Below, one piece after another: positions 1-6,865 of a stretch of 38,083 bases of DNA (position 1 is the stretch's first letter; each line of letters starts with the position of its first letter). The notes beneath the pieces were generated by a model. The model was not told the origin of the DNA and made no database searches. It was given only the letters and a program-made list of their open reading frames with translations. Location of the stretch: positions 1-38,083 of the forward strand of contig CAZJDV010000013.1 in NCBI GenBank assembly GCA_964544865.1. Reading direction: 5' to 3'. This stretch comes from CAZJDV01 sp964544865. Its GTDB lineage: Bacteria > Chloroflexota > Dehalococcoidia > Lucifugimonadales > CAJWER01. The translations under genes were made by a program, and so were the position numbers.

Positions 1-198
1 GTGGCCCCCGGCTACTTCGAGACCGAGACGACGTCGGTGCTGACCCAGGAGCAGAAGGACTACTGGCTGAGCGTGATCCCCCAGGGACACTTCGGCGAAC
101 CCGACGACATCGCCTACACGGTCGCCTTCCTGGCCGACGAGCGCGCCAAGTACATCACCGGCCAGGTGATCAGCGTAGACGGCGGGATGGCGGTCTAG
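1..198 (+). CDS. SDR family oxidoreductase, C-terminal fragment (5' end outside window)
   Basis: This is the last 65 codons of a classical short-chain dehydrogenase/reductase; the Rossmann and catalytic parts lie upstream of the window. What is visible is the typical SDR tail: a GEPDDIAYTVAFLADE helix that packs against the cofactor, then a GQVISVDGGMAV terminal strand that closes the fold in FabG-like enzymes. The first codon in the window is GTG, but this is mid-gene and not a start. The stop is TAG at 196-198. The next gene begins only about 10 bases later on the same strand, so the two are probably co-transcribed. The substrate cannot be inferred from the tail. Confidence 0.85.
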   Translation: MAPGYFETETTSVLTQEQKDYWLSVIPQGHFGEPDDIAYTVAFLADERAKYITGQVISVDGGMAV

Positions 199-208
199 GG
201 AGGGGGGG

Positions 209-964
209 GTGGCAATGACGTTCGCCGGCAAGGTCGCGCTGGTGACGGGCGGGTCGCGCGGTATCGGCAAGGCCATCGCCCTGGAGCTGGCGCGGCGCGG
301 CGCGGACATCGCCTTCAACTACCTGCGCAGCCACGAAGCCGCCACTCTGACCCAACGTGAGATCGAGGTCCTGGGCGTGCGCTGCCTCCGGATCAAGGCC
401 CACCTGGGCGACTCGGACAAGATAAAGCACCTGTTCGCCCGGGTCACCGAGGAGTACGGCAGGCTGGACATCCTGGTCAACAACGCCGCCTCCGGGGTGC
501 AGCGCTCCGCCGCCGAGCTCGAGGAGAAGCACTGGGACTGGACCATGGACGTCAACGCCAAGGCGCCCTGGCTGTGCGGCATCGAGGCGTCGCGGCTGAT
601 GGCCGGGGGCGGCAGCATCGTCAACATCACCAGCGAGGGCTCCCGGCGCGTGCTGCCCCACTACTTCTCGGTGGGCACGTCCAAGGCGGCCCTTGAGGCG
701 ATTACCCGGTACCTGGCCGTCGAGCTCGCGCCCATGGGGATATCGGTCAACGCGGTTTCCGGCGGCTACGTGGAGACGGACGCGCTGGAGCACTTCCCGA
801 ACCGTGACGAGATGCTTGCCGCGGGCAGGCGCGCGCCGGTGGGACGGATGGTCTCGGCCGACGACATCGCCCGCGTGGTGGCCTTCCTGTGCAGCGACGA
901 CGCGGCGATGATACGCGGCCAGGTTATCCTGGTGGACGGGGGCGCGACCCTTACTGGGCGTTGA
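209..964 (+). CDS. fabL: Enoyl-[acyl-carrier-protein] reductase III (FabL type)
   Basis: FabL reduces the trans-2 double bond of enoyl-ACP with NADPH in the last step of each fatty-acid elongation cycle. The protein has 251 residues, close to the roughly 250 of Bacillus FabL. It has the cofactor motif TGGSRGIG (13-20) and NNAASG (91-96). The key point is the active site: the usual SDR Tyr-x3-Lys is replaced by Tyr152-x6-Lys159 (YFSVGTSK), the spacing that defines enoyl-ACP reductases. The flanks HWDWTM, RYLAVEL, NAVSGG and MIRGQ also match FabL as I remember it. A GTG at 209 and an ATG at 215 are both in frame; the purine-rich G-tract at 198-208 serves as ribosome site for either. It would be easy to misannotate as a generic SDR. 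A second, FabI-type reductase lies at 30107. Confidence 0.88.
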   Translation: MAMTFAGKVALVTGGSRGIGKAIALELARRGADIAFNYLRSHEAATLTQREIEVLGVRCLRIKAHLGDSDKIKHLFARVTEEYGRLDILVNNAASGVQRSAAELEEKHWDWTMDVNAKAPWLCGIEASRLMAGGGSIVNITSEGSRRVLPHYFSVGTSKAALEAITRYLAVELAPMGISVNAVSGGYVETDALEHFPNRDEMLAAGRRAPVGRMVSADDIARVVAFLCSDDAAMIRGQVILVDGGATLTGR

Positions 965-1010
965 GCAGGGGCCGGGCGGTGGCCTGAAGGCTCGGCGCGG
1001 TCTGGCTCTC

Positions 1011-2051
1011 TTATCCGGGAGAACCGACAAAAGGCAGATCCACCACCTCGGCCTCGGCCTGGCCGTTATCCAACTCCAGGATCAGGCTCGTGCCGGGGAC
1101 GGCGCAGGCCTTTTTCACGTAGCCCAGGCCGATGCCACTTTTCATCAACGGCGATCGCACGGCTGTTGTGACCACGCCAGCCTGGGCGCCGCCGAGTAGG
1201 AGCCGGGCGTTCTTGGGCGGCAGCGAGTCCGAGTCCCATTTCAGGCCGGACAGGTGTTTCGAGACCTTCTTGTAGGCGTCCAGCCGGGCGACCACCTCCT
1301 GGCCTATGTAGCACCCCTTTGTGAAGCTGATGATCCCTTTGAGCCCCGCCTCCAGCGGGTTGTAGGCCTCGTCGAACTCTCTGCCGGACGCGGGCATGCC
1401 CCGCTCCACCCGCACCACCTTTAGGGCTGAGGCGCCCACCGGGGTGGCGCCGGACTCGATCAGTGTTTCCCACAACCGTTGCCGGTCCGGTGCGGGTGCC
1501 AGCAGGTCATATCCGTCCAGTCCGTCGAAGTCGTTACGTATCACCGTAGCGTGCAACCCGCCGATAATAGCTGGGGCGGATTCCAGGATACCGAGCGAGG
1601 CCGGTCCCGCGCCCGCGACCTTCCGAAGCAGACCCGCGGCCGCGGGCCCGGCCAGCGATAGCAGGGATGTTTTCTCGGCGAGGTCCTCGACGGCGACGTC
1701 TTCGATGATGGTGTAGAAGTCGATCCAATCGGCGACCTTTTTCCTGTTCCCCGGCCCCGTGAGCACCAGCAGTGAATCCTGCTCCCGTAGCACGAAGAGG
1801 AGGTCTACGATGCGGCCTTTGTTGGACGTGAGAATCGTCGCGGCGCCCCGGCCGGCGTCTAGGTCCATCAGGTCGTTGGTGGAGAGGCGGTTGAGCAGGT
1901 CGAGGGCCTCGTCGCCCGTCAGTCGCAGGCGGCCTATGCGGGAGCGGTCGGCGAGAGCCGCACCGCCGGTCAGCGCCTGATACTCTTGCTCAAACGAGGT
2001 TTGGCCGGCGGGCGTGGAAACGCCCTGGGTTCTGGACAGTGTCGCGCACAT
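1011..2051 (-). CDS. ygfZ: Folate-binding Fe-S cluster assembly/repair protein YgfZ (GcvT-like)
   Basis: YgfZ is a tetrahydrofolate-binding paralogue of the glycine-cleavage T protein that helps make or repair [4Fe-4S] clusters, for example in MiaB-type enzymes; its eukaryotic orthologue is IBA57. The 346-residue protein carries the signature KGCYIGQE at 245-252, including the conserved Cys247, and has the two-domain GcvT-like layout with an N-terminal folate domain (LADRSRIGRLRLTG near 33-46). It lies 77 bases downstream of an IscA-type gene on the same strand, so an iscA-ygfZ operon is likely. The start ATG at 2051 follows a run of purines. Convergent with fabL, whose stop is 46 bases away. 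Confidence 0.88.
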   Translation of the reverse strand: MCATLSRTQGVSTPAGQTSFEQEYQALTGGAALADRSRIGRLRLTGDEALDLLNRLSTNDLMDLDAGRGAATILTSNKGRIVDLLFVLREQDSLLVLTGPGNRKKVADWIDFYTIIEDVAVEDLAEKTSLLSLAGPAAAGLLRKVAGAGPASLGILESAPAIIGGLHATVIRNDFDGLDGYDLLAPAPDRQRLWETLIESGATPVGASALKVVRVERGMPASGREFDEAYNPLEAGLKGIISFTKGCYIGQEVVARLDAYKKVSKHLSGLKWDSDSLPPKNARLLLGGAQAGVVTTAVRSPLMKSGIGLGYVKKACAVPGTSLILELDNGQAEAEVVDLPFVGSPG

Positions 2052-2128
2052 CTCATCCCCTCAAATCAAAGCGTGTGCGCCCCCAGGGAACCAGGGGCGA
2101 ATTCAGGTGATTCCGGGACTGGGAGGGT

Positions 2129-2485
2129 CTAGACGCCGAAGGACGTGCCGCACCCGCAGGTCGTCTTGGCGTTGGGGTTGTTGAATACGAACCCCTTGCC
2201 GTTGAGGCCACCCGAGAACTCGAGGGTCGTTCCGGCCAGGAAGACGTAGGACTTACGGTCGATCCCGAGCTTGAGGCCGTGCTCCTCGATGACCTTGTCG
2301 TCCTCTTTGAACTCATCTACCAGATCGAGCAAGTAGGTGAGTCCGGAGCAGCCGCCGCCCTTGACACCGACCCGCAGGTAGCCATCGGGCTTGCCCGCTT
2401 GCCTGGCAAATTCCCCGACGTGCTCGGCGGCCTCTTTGGAGATGGTTATCGTCAGAGGCTTGGGCTTCACCCTGGTCGGAGTCAT
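2129..2485 (-). CDS. Iron-sulfur cluster carrier, IscA/ErpA (HesB) family
   Basis: A-type carriers receive iron-sulfur clusters from a scaffold and pass them to client proteins. The 118-residue protein shows the three invariant ligands: Cys46 in GGGCSGL and Cys110/Cys112 in the terminal CGCGTSF. Family length is usually about 105-120, so it is complete. The short basic N-terminus before LTITISKEAAEHV is ordinary. It is the first gene of a probable two-gene operon with ygfZ, which matters because mitochondrial ISCA1/ISCA2 act together with IBA57, the YgfZ orthologue. I cannot decide between iscA, erpA and sufA from this window, since no scaffold or desulfurase gene is nearby. Confidence 0.9.
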   Translation of the reverse strand: MTPTRVKPKPLTITISKEAAEHVGEFARQAGKPDGYLRVGVKGGGCSGLTYLLDLVDEFKEDDKVIEEHGLKLGIDRKSYVFLAGTTLEFSGGLNGKGFVFNNPNAKTTCGCGTSFGV

Positions 2486-2526
2486 ATTGTTCCTCGGTTT
2501 GGCGGGCGTGGGTCAACACCGCTTCA

Positions 2527-3039
2527 ATGGGCCGTCCACTTCTATTCTATTACTGGCCCCCCCATGAAGTCAATAAAACCTTGGGGCTGGGGACCGCCGG
2601 GGCGGGTCTACGCGTGGCTTTCCCGGCGTGCCCGATCGATGACGTGCAGGTCTCTGAGGTACTGGTAGAAGCTGCGTGCCTTCCTTGGCGGCATGTGCAC
2701 GTGGTCGTCGTCGCCGGAGGGTTGGATCTCGACTACGACGAGATACTTCAGCTTCGGGTGGCCATATCGGAGGCATTCGAAATGGTTACCAGGCAGATCG
2801 GCAGCAATGAAGCGATAGACGACTCCAGCGAGATCGCCACGGTCTTTGTCATCCGCCCCGACCGCCTCGAGGTGCTGGTGAGGGATCCCGGATACAGGCA
2901 GGGCGCCACCGAGGACTCGAAAGAGAAAGAGAGCCGAGTGGTCCACGAGAGCCTGGCCGACGCGGTGGAAATCGGCGCCGAGGAGCGCGGTCACCGGGTG
3001 ATAAAGCTGGTCAAGCGCCGGTCGGCGGAAGAAGTATGA
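2527..3039 (+). CDS. Degenerate anti-sigma factor-like protein (RsbW/HATPase-like)
   Basis: The middle of this 170-codon frame resembles the GHKL ATPase fold of RsbW/SpoIIAB anti-sigma kinases. GLDLDYDEILQLRVAISEAF corresponds to the helix leading to the N-box, LEVLVRDPG to the G1 DxG strand, and the end VIKLVKRR to the last strand. However, the N-box Asn expected after the EA pair is replaced (EAFEM), and the glycine-rich G2 lid is not recognisable, so ATP binding is doubtful. The first 40 or so codons look non-coding and the true start is unclear. It sits directly upstream of a SigB-type sigma pseudogene, the usual partner order. A 19-bp tandem duplication covers its stop codon. Probably a decaying gene. 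Confidence 0.45.
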   Translation: MGRPLLFYYWPPHEVNKTLGLGTAGAGLRVAFPACPIDDVQVSEVLVEAACLPWRHVHVVVVAGGLDLDYDEILQLRVAISEAFEMVTRQIGSNEAIDDSSEIATVFVIRPDRLEVLVRDPGYRQGATEDSKEKESRVVHESLADAVEIGAEERGHRVIKLVKRRSAEEV

Positions 3040-3062
3040 CAATGCGGAAGAAGTATGACAAT
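3025..3062 (+). repeat. Perfect 19-bp tandem duplication at the end of the rsbW-like gene
   Basis: GCGGAAGAAGTATGACAAT occurs twice back to back (3025-3043 and 3044-3062). The first copy contains the stop codon (TGA 3037-3039) of the rsbW-like frame. The second copy contains the ATG of the next frame (3055). With one copy removed, stop and start would overlap as ATGA, the coupled arrangement expected of an anti-sigma/downstream gene pair, so the duplication probably separated them. Confidence 0.95.
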
Positions 3063-3381
3063 AAGGCCACCCGGCCCTGAAAGTCGTGCGATCACAATGG
3101 AGAAACGAAAGATGCGCCAACTACTGGAAGCATTGCACCGCAGGGTCAGAGTCAGGAACGTGCTCGCGGGGCTGAGGACGGCGACGCTTGTGGTCGCGGG
3201 GACGGCGCTTAGTGTAACCGCGATGCTCACATGGCAGGTGGACCAGAATCAACGATATGCCGCCACGAGTCCGCTACTCCGTAAGGGGACACGGGCTCGA
3301 GCGTCCAGGGTCGTCAGCCCGAACCGGGCGAAAAAAGTGACTCCAGCCGGTGCCTCGCCTGAGATCGGGAAACCCACCTGA
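3055..3381 (+). CDS. Possible small single-pass membrane protein, unrecognised
   Basis: A 108-codon frame between the anti-sigma-like gene and the sigma remnant. A second ATG at 3097 gives a shorter protein. I do not recognise the family. Visible features are a basic N-terminal stretch (MEKRKMRQLLEALHRRVRVR), one hydrophobic segment rich in Val/Ala/Leu (about residues 36-60), and a basic, Ser/Thr/Pro-containing tail. This would fit a cytoplasm-in membrane anchor, but no homologue comes to mind. The frame ends at TGA 3379-3381, and the same frame then continues into residues resembling the start of the sigma factor. It may therefore be partly degraded sequence rather than a real gene. Confidence 0.3.
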   Translation: MTIRPPGPESRAITMEKRKMRQLLEALHRRVRVRNVLAGLRTATLVVAGTALSVTAMLTWQVDQNQRYAATSPLLRKGTRARASRVVSPNRAKKVTPAGASPEIGKPT

Positions 3382-3384
3382 GCG

Positions 3385-4136
3385 CGTCGGCGCGCGGCAG
3401 CGCCAAAGTTGCGCACCCGCCTCGTGGATAAGCATCTGCCGCTGTGGTCCACAGACTCTGTAACAAGTACAGGTACTCCGGCGTGGCTATTGAGGACCTG
3501 GTGCAGGTCGGCTCGGTGGGTCTTGTCAAGGCTATAGACAAGTTCGACCCTGAGAGAGGCACAGAGTTCCTGGCCTTCGCCATCCCCGTCATAATGAGTG
3601 AGATATAAAATTACTTCCAGGACCACGGGTGGGCCGTCAAGATCCCCCGGAAACTCCAGCGGCAGAAAATGGTGGCGGACAGGACGGTCGAGCGCCTCAG
3701 CCAATCGTGCGGGCGGCCTCCTACGGTCCCGGAAATAGCTCAGGATTCAGGGTACACGGAGGAGGAGGTGTATGACACCTTCGAGATGCGCCGGTACGGC
3801 AGTCCCCTGTCCCTCGAGAGAGAAGATGAGCAGAGCGGGAGCGGCGATTCCTCTTCGGTGCTTGACTACCTTGGGTCGGAAGACTCGGAGTTCGAGGCCC
3901 TGGCCGAGAAGATCGACCTCGAGAAGCAGATAGGCAGCCTCCCCGATCGGGAGAGGACCATCGTGGTACTGAAGTTTTACTCGGGGCTGTCTCAATCCGA
4001 GATCGTCGGGCGCCGGGGCATCTCTCAGATGCACGTCTCCCGGCTTCAGGGAGCCGCCCTTGGCAAGCTCAAGACGAGCCTGGAAGAAAATCGTCAGCTA
4101 GGCCGGCCCGGCCGCGCCCGCGTATGGCGACGATAA
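3385..4136 (+). pseudogene. SigB/SigF-family RNA polymerase sigma factor, broken by a frameshift and a stop
   Basis: Sigma factors of this group direct RNA polymerase to stress-response promoters and are held by RsbW-type anti-sigma factors. The coding pieces are clear. LRTRLVDKHLPL (one frame, to about 3444) continues in another frame as HRLCNKYRYSG, IEDLVQVGSVGLVKAIDKFD (region 2) and FAIPVIMSEI. Then comes an in-frame TAA at 3606-3608, and NYFQDHGWAVKIPR resumes in the same frame. Region 3 (PTVPEIAQDSGYTEEEV) and region 4 (LPDRERTIVVLKFYSGLSQS, then the helix-turn-helix ISQMHVSRLQ) follow. The stop sits where family members usually have Lys, so AAA to TAA is a simple explanation. From 3669 an ATG could express regions 3-4 alone (155 residues), but without the region-2 core-binding part this is unlikely to act as a sigma factor. 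Confidence 0.8.
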
Positions 4137-4175
4137 ACACACCACCCAGGCCAACGTCGGAAAGGAACAGGATCT

Positions 4176-4685
4176 ATGGGACTAATTGAGGCGAGTGACG
4201 TTAGTAAGCTGCTCAGCGACCCAGAGATGGCATCGGAGATGGCTAAGGCGGTTTTGGAGACCTCCGGTGTGATGGAGACCCTCGCCGACGATATCGCCGA
4301 GGACCTGGAGGACGAGCTCGATCATGCGTCGGAATTCAAAGAGCAGATAGTCGATGCAGCGATGGCGAACCTGGAGTTCAGAAAGCGTCTGGTCCTCAAG
4401 CTCGTCGGAGACGACGACTTGGCTCCATGGCCATGTCCGGACAAACGTGCGCGCGTCTCGCCGTATTGGCTGCCTGGGCGTGTCGCCCGGCAAACTGATA
4501 CTATATTTGCCGCCGGCACCCTTCTTCAGCCCCGTATGCCGCCAACTGGATGCGGCGAGGCGGCGAGCCATGTCCAACCGTGCCCGCCGCCGACGGTAGG
4601 ATGGGGCCAGAGAGTCACGTTCCGGGTTGGCGGACCCTGGCTTGCGTGGTACGGTCCGCATATCGAACCCTTTTGCCGGCAGTAG
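4176..4685 (+). CDS. Hypothetical protein with acidic helical N-terminal half
   Basis: I do not recognise this protein. The first 85 or so of 169 residues look genuinely coding: a strongly acidic, helix-forming stretch (DDIAEDLEDELDHASEF near 38-54) followed by ANLEFRKRLVLKLVGDDD. The second half is rich in Pro, Gly, Trp and Cys with no regular pattern. It resembles read-through of non-coding DNA, so the original protein may have ended near 4430 and lost its stop by an indel. It starts at ATG 4176 after GGAACAGGATCT and follows the sigma pseudogene by 39 bases, so it may belong to the same former operon. Confidence 0.4.
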   Translation: MGLIEASDVSKLLSDPEMASEMAKAVLETSGVMETLADDIAEDLEDELDHASEFKEQIVDAAMANLEFRKRLVLKLVGDDDLAPWPCPDKRARVSPYWLPGRVARQTDTIFAAGTLLQPRMPPTGCGEAASHVQPCPPPTVGWGQRVTFRVGGPWLAWYGPHIEPFCRQ

Positions 4686-4820
4686 AAAGTCCCTGGCGCT
4701 ATTTCCTTCCCGGCGTCCCTCCGCCGGTCAAGGACGCGACGCTCGCCGCGTTCGCTAGCTCGACCTGGCCTCCGGAGTCCGGACCATCTCCCTACCCTCC
4801 CCGCGCGCCCGGATGCTCTC

Positions 4821-4844
4821 CCGGACCTACCGCCGGACCTACCG
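4821..4844 (+). repeat. Perfect 12-bp tandem duplication
   Basis: CCGGACCTACCG is present twice without a gap (4821-4832, 4833-4844) in non-coding DNA. It is of the same class as the duplications at 3025, 6769, 12902 and 26848. Confidence 0.95.
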
Positions 4845-4912
4845 CGATCCTAACCAGACGGCTGGCGAACTGCAGGGGACTGCCTCGCGTCTCTAACCTG
4901 TCGGCCCTGGGC

Positions 4913-4939
4913 TTAACGGAGTCTCGTTCGTGCTACAAT
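4913..4939 (+). promoter_or_regulatory. Putative extended -10 promoter for the lyase operon
   Basis: TGCTACAAT (4931-4939) is an extended -10 element with five of six consensus bases in TACAAT. A weak -35 candidate, TTAACG (4913-4918), lies 15 bases upstream of the -10 hexamer, shorter than ideal, so recognition would rely on the TGn extension. Transcription would start about 35 bases before the ATG at 4983. Confidence 0.5.
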
Positions 4940-4982
4940 GTGCGCGCCGATGCAGGATTCGAGCGCTCATTGGAGGACGAGC

Positions 4983-5888
4983 ATGGCAGAGTTCAAGGGG
5001 ATAGTGCCCGCATTCATCACACCGATGACTCCCGATGGCGAGTTGAACGAGGCCGCTTTTCGCGAAGTCATGGAGTTCAACATAAGGTCTGGTGTGCACG
5101 GCTTCTGGATAGCAGGCGGCACCGGCGAGAGCATCCTGCTTTCCGACGAGGAGAACAACAGGATAGCCGAGATCTCCGCCGACCAGAACCAGGGCCGTGT
5201 CAACAACATCATGCACGTGGGAGCGCCCTCCACGACGCGGGCGGCGCGCATGGCGGAGCACGCCGCCAAGGCCGGTGTGGAGGCCATTTGCTGCGTCCCG
5301 CCATTCTTCTACTCATTTGCCGACGATCAGATAGTGGAGCACTACAGGACCGTCGCCGCGGCCGCCGATCTTCCCCTGTTTGTGTACAACCTGCCCCAGG
5401 CCACGGGCGTGGAGATCACCCCCGAGCTGATGCAAAAGATTCAGGACGGCGTACCCCAGCTCGCCGGTCTCAAACACTCCTCGATGAATTTTGGCAACGT
5501 ACGGGCCTTCGTCGCAATGGGCCTTGACTGCTTTGTCGGCAACTCGAAACTGATGCTGGCGGCCCTGACGCTCGGCGCGGTGGGCTGCGTCGACGGCCCG
5601 CCATGCGCGGCGCCGGAGCTATGGGTGGAGGTGTACGACGCCTACCTCGCCGGCGACCTGAAGCGGGCCGAGGCCGCTCAGGACCGGGCCAGCGCGCTCA
5701 CGGAAATCGTCGTCAAGCACGGCTTCCACAGCAGCGTCAAGATCCTGCTTGGCGAGCGGCTGGGAATCGACTGCGGCGCACCCCGGCCTCCCGGCTCGCA
5801 CATCACGCCGGACCAGAGGGCGTGGATGGTCGAATCCGCGGCGGCCCTCGGCATTGGACGCGTAATGGCGCCCCAGTCCCGCTACTGA
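4983..5888 (+). CDS. Dihydrodipicolinate synthase / N-acetylneuraminate lyase family aldolase
   Basis: Class I aldolases of this TIM-barrel family use a Schiff-base lysine to join or split pyruvate and an aldehyde. The 301-residue protein has GGTGES at 45-50, the pyruvate carboxylate site, Tyr135 in YNLP, and the Schiff-base Lys164 in AGLKHSS. Length matches the family (about 290-310). The start at ATG 4983 is supported by GGAGG at 4972-4976; an upstream in-frame extension lacks such a site. The following genes (sugar-phosphate isomerase-like, HAD, sialidase-like) suggest breakdown of a 2-keto-3-deoxy sugar acid or a sialic-acid-like compound rather than lysine synthesis. The exact substrate is not readable from the motifs. 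Confidence 0.85.
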   Translation: MAEFKGIVPAFITPMTPDGELNEAAFREVMEFNIRSGVHGFWIAGGTGESILLSDEENNRIAEISADQNQGRVNNIMHVGAPSTTRAARMAEHAAKAGVEAICCVPPFFYSFADDQIVEHYRTVAAAADLPLFVYNLPQATGVEITPELMQKIQDGVPQLAGLKHSSMNFGNVRAFVAMGLDCFVGNSKLMLAALTLGAVGCVDGPPCAAPELWVEVYDAYLAGDLKRAEAAQDRASALTEIVVKHGFHSSVKILLGERLGIDCGAPRPPGSHITPDQRAWMVESAAALGIGRVMAPQSRY

Positions 5889-5934
5889 TCTCCCTGCCTT
5901 TCCCAAAACCCCAAACCTATCACCCAGCACCCTT

Positions 5935-6810
5935 TTGAGGAGGTTCCAAATCGCTATCCCATACACCGGCCTGAAACACCCCCTGGCGGCGCCCGTCAGG
6001 ACCGGACTCGATGTCTTGGTCAGGCTGAATCTGAAGGCGGAGTCCTCGATGACCGACGACATCGACGACCTCGAAGACTACGCCGGCGTGCTGACGAGCG
6101 CCCATGCCCCAGCCTCGAACGGAGGCATGCGGCTCAACGTCGCGGCGACCGACGCCGAGTACCGCCGTATGTCCATCGACCGCATCCTTGCCTTCGTGGA
6201 CACTGCGCGGCGCTATCCCAACGTTCGCCAGGTCAACATCCATTTTGCACCGAAGAGGTGGGTGGACGATGCGCAGACCGCCGGTCAGGAGGGGGACTAC
6301 GACCTGCTGATCGACGCCGCGAGGGAGATCGCGGAGTTCTCGACGAAGTACGGCATCGAGATCGTGATGGAGAACAACAACGCCTACTGGAGCGGCATAG
6401 CCGACGACGTGCCGGCCGGGGACGTGGACTGGACGGACCGGAACAGGTCCTTCGGCATGGTGCCCGAGGAGTGGTGCCAGGTGTGCCTGGACGTGGACCG
6501 TCCCAATCTCGGCCTGTGCCTGGACTCGAGCCACACGTGCACATATGCTAGCACCTTCCCGGAGGAACAGCGCGAGGAGCGTGTCCTGGCGTTCCTGGCC
6601 AGGCCGGAGCTGATCCGGCACGTCCACTGGAACGACAACTACCTCTACGATACCCGCGGCCGCACTGACTCCCACGCGCTCATCGGCAAGGGTTCCCTTC
6701 CCATCGAGATGCACCGGCAAATCAAGCACCTTGACGCAACGCTCCTTCTGGAGCACTTCTACTCCACCGAGGAGTTGGAGGAGGAGTTGGAGTTTATCAA
6801 CTCGCTATAG
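5935..6810 (+). CDS. Sugar phosphate isomerase/epimerase-like TIM-barrel protein
   Basis: This protein belongs to the xylose-isomerase-like TIM-barrel (AP endonuclease 2 fold) family, which isomerises or epimerises sugars with a divalent metal. Metal-ligand candidates stand at the expected strand ends: QVNIHF, EIVMENNN, NLGLCLDSSH, RHVHWND and LLLEHF. The start is odd. A perfect GAGGAGG (5937-5943) is followed after six bases by ATC (5950-5952), not ATG, and IAIPY is a natural N-terminus. The only standard start in frame is TTG 5935, which overlaps the ribosome site itself. Either ATC initiates or an ATG was lost. The C-terminus contains an in-frame 12-bp tandem duplication encoding EELE twice. 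It follows the lyase gene by 46 bases. Confidence 0.75.
   Translation: MRRFQIAIPYTGLKHPLAAPVRTGLDVLVRLNLKAESSMTDDIDDLEDYAGVLTSAHAPASNGGMRLNVAATDAEYRRMSIDRILAFVDTARRYPNVRQVNIHFAPKRWVDDAQTAGQEGDYDLLIDAAREIAEFSTKYGIEIVMENNNAYWSGIADDVPAGDVDWTDRNRSFGMVPEEWCQVCLDVDRPNLGLCLDSSHTCTYASTFPEEQREERVLAFLARPELIRHVHWNDNYLYDTRGRTDSHALIGKGSLPIEMHRQIKHLDATLLLEHFYSTEELEEELEFINSL
6769..6792 (+). repeat. Perfect 12-bp tandem duplication, in frame
   Basis: GAGGAGTTGGAG is repeated exactly (6769-6780, 6781-6792) near the end of the isomerase-like gene. Being a multiple of three it adds four residues (EELE) to the last helix without breaking the frame. Confidence 0.95.
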
Positions 6811-6865
6811 CCTCCCATTCCCCATACCCTGCCCCCCATACCCCATCTTCCCGCTGAGGAACACC

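Larger units (their letters stand above)
4686..4982. other. Intergenic region with tandem duplication and the lyase-operon promoter
   Basis: About 300 bases without a convincing gene. It is pyrimidine-rich around 4780-4850, contains a 12-bp tandem duplication at 4821-4844, and ends with a promoter-like element at 4913-4939 and a GGAGG ribosome site at 4972-4976 for the next gene. Frames running through it on the plus strand show no recognisable protein. Confidence 0.6.

Noticed and set aside
170..1030. Long minus-strand frame opposite fabL
   Set aside because: Arg/Pro/His-rich shadow of a high-GC gene; fabL motifs are unambiguous on the other strand.
2608..3120. A 170-codon minus-strand frame opposite the rsbW-like gene
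   Set aside because: Its composition shows no recognisable motif, whereas the plus-strand frame has HATPase-like segments and the expected sigma-factor neighbour.
4550..5527. 325-codon plus-strand frame overlapping the lyase gene
   Set aside because: Arg/Pro/Ser-rich, no motif, and it covers the lyase in the wrong frame.
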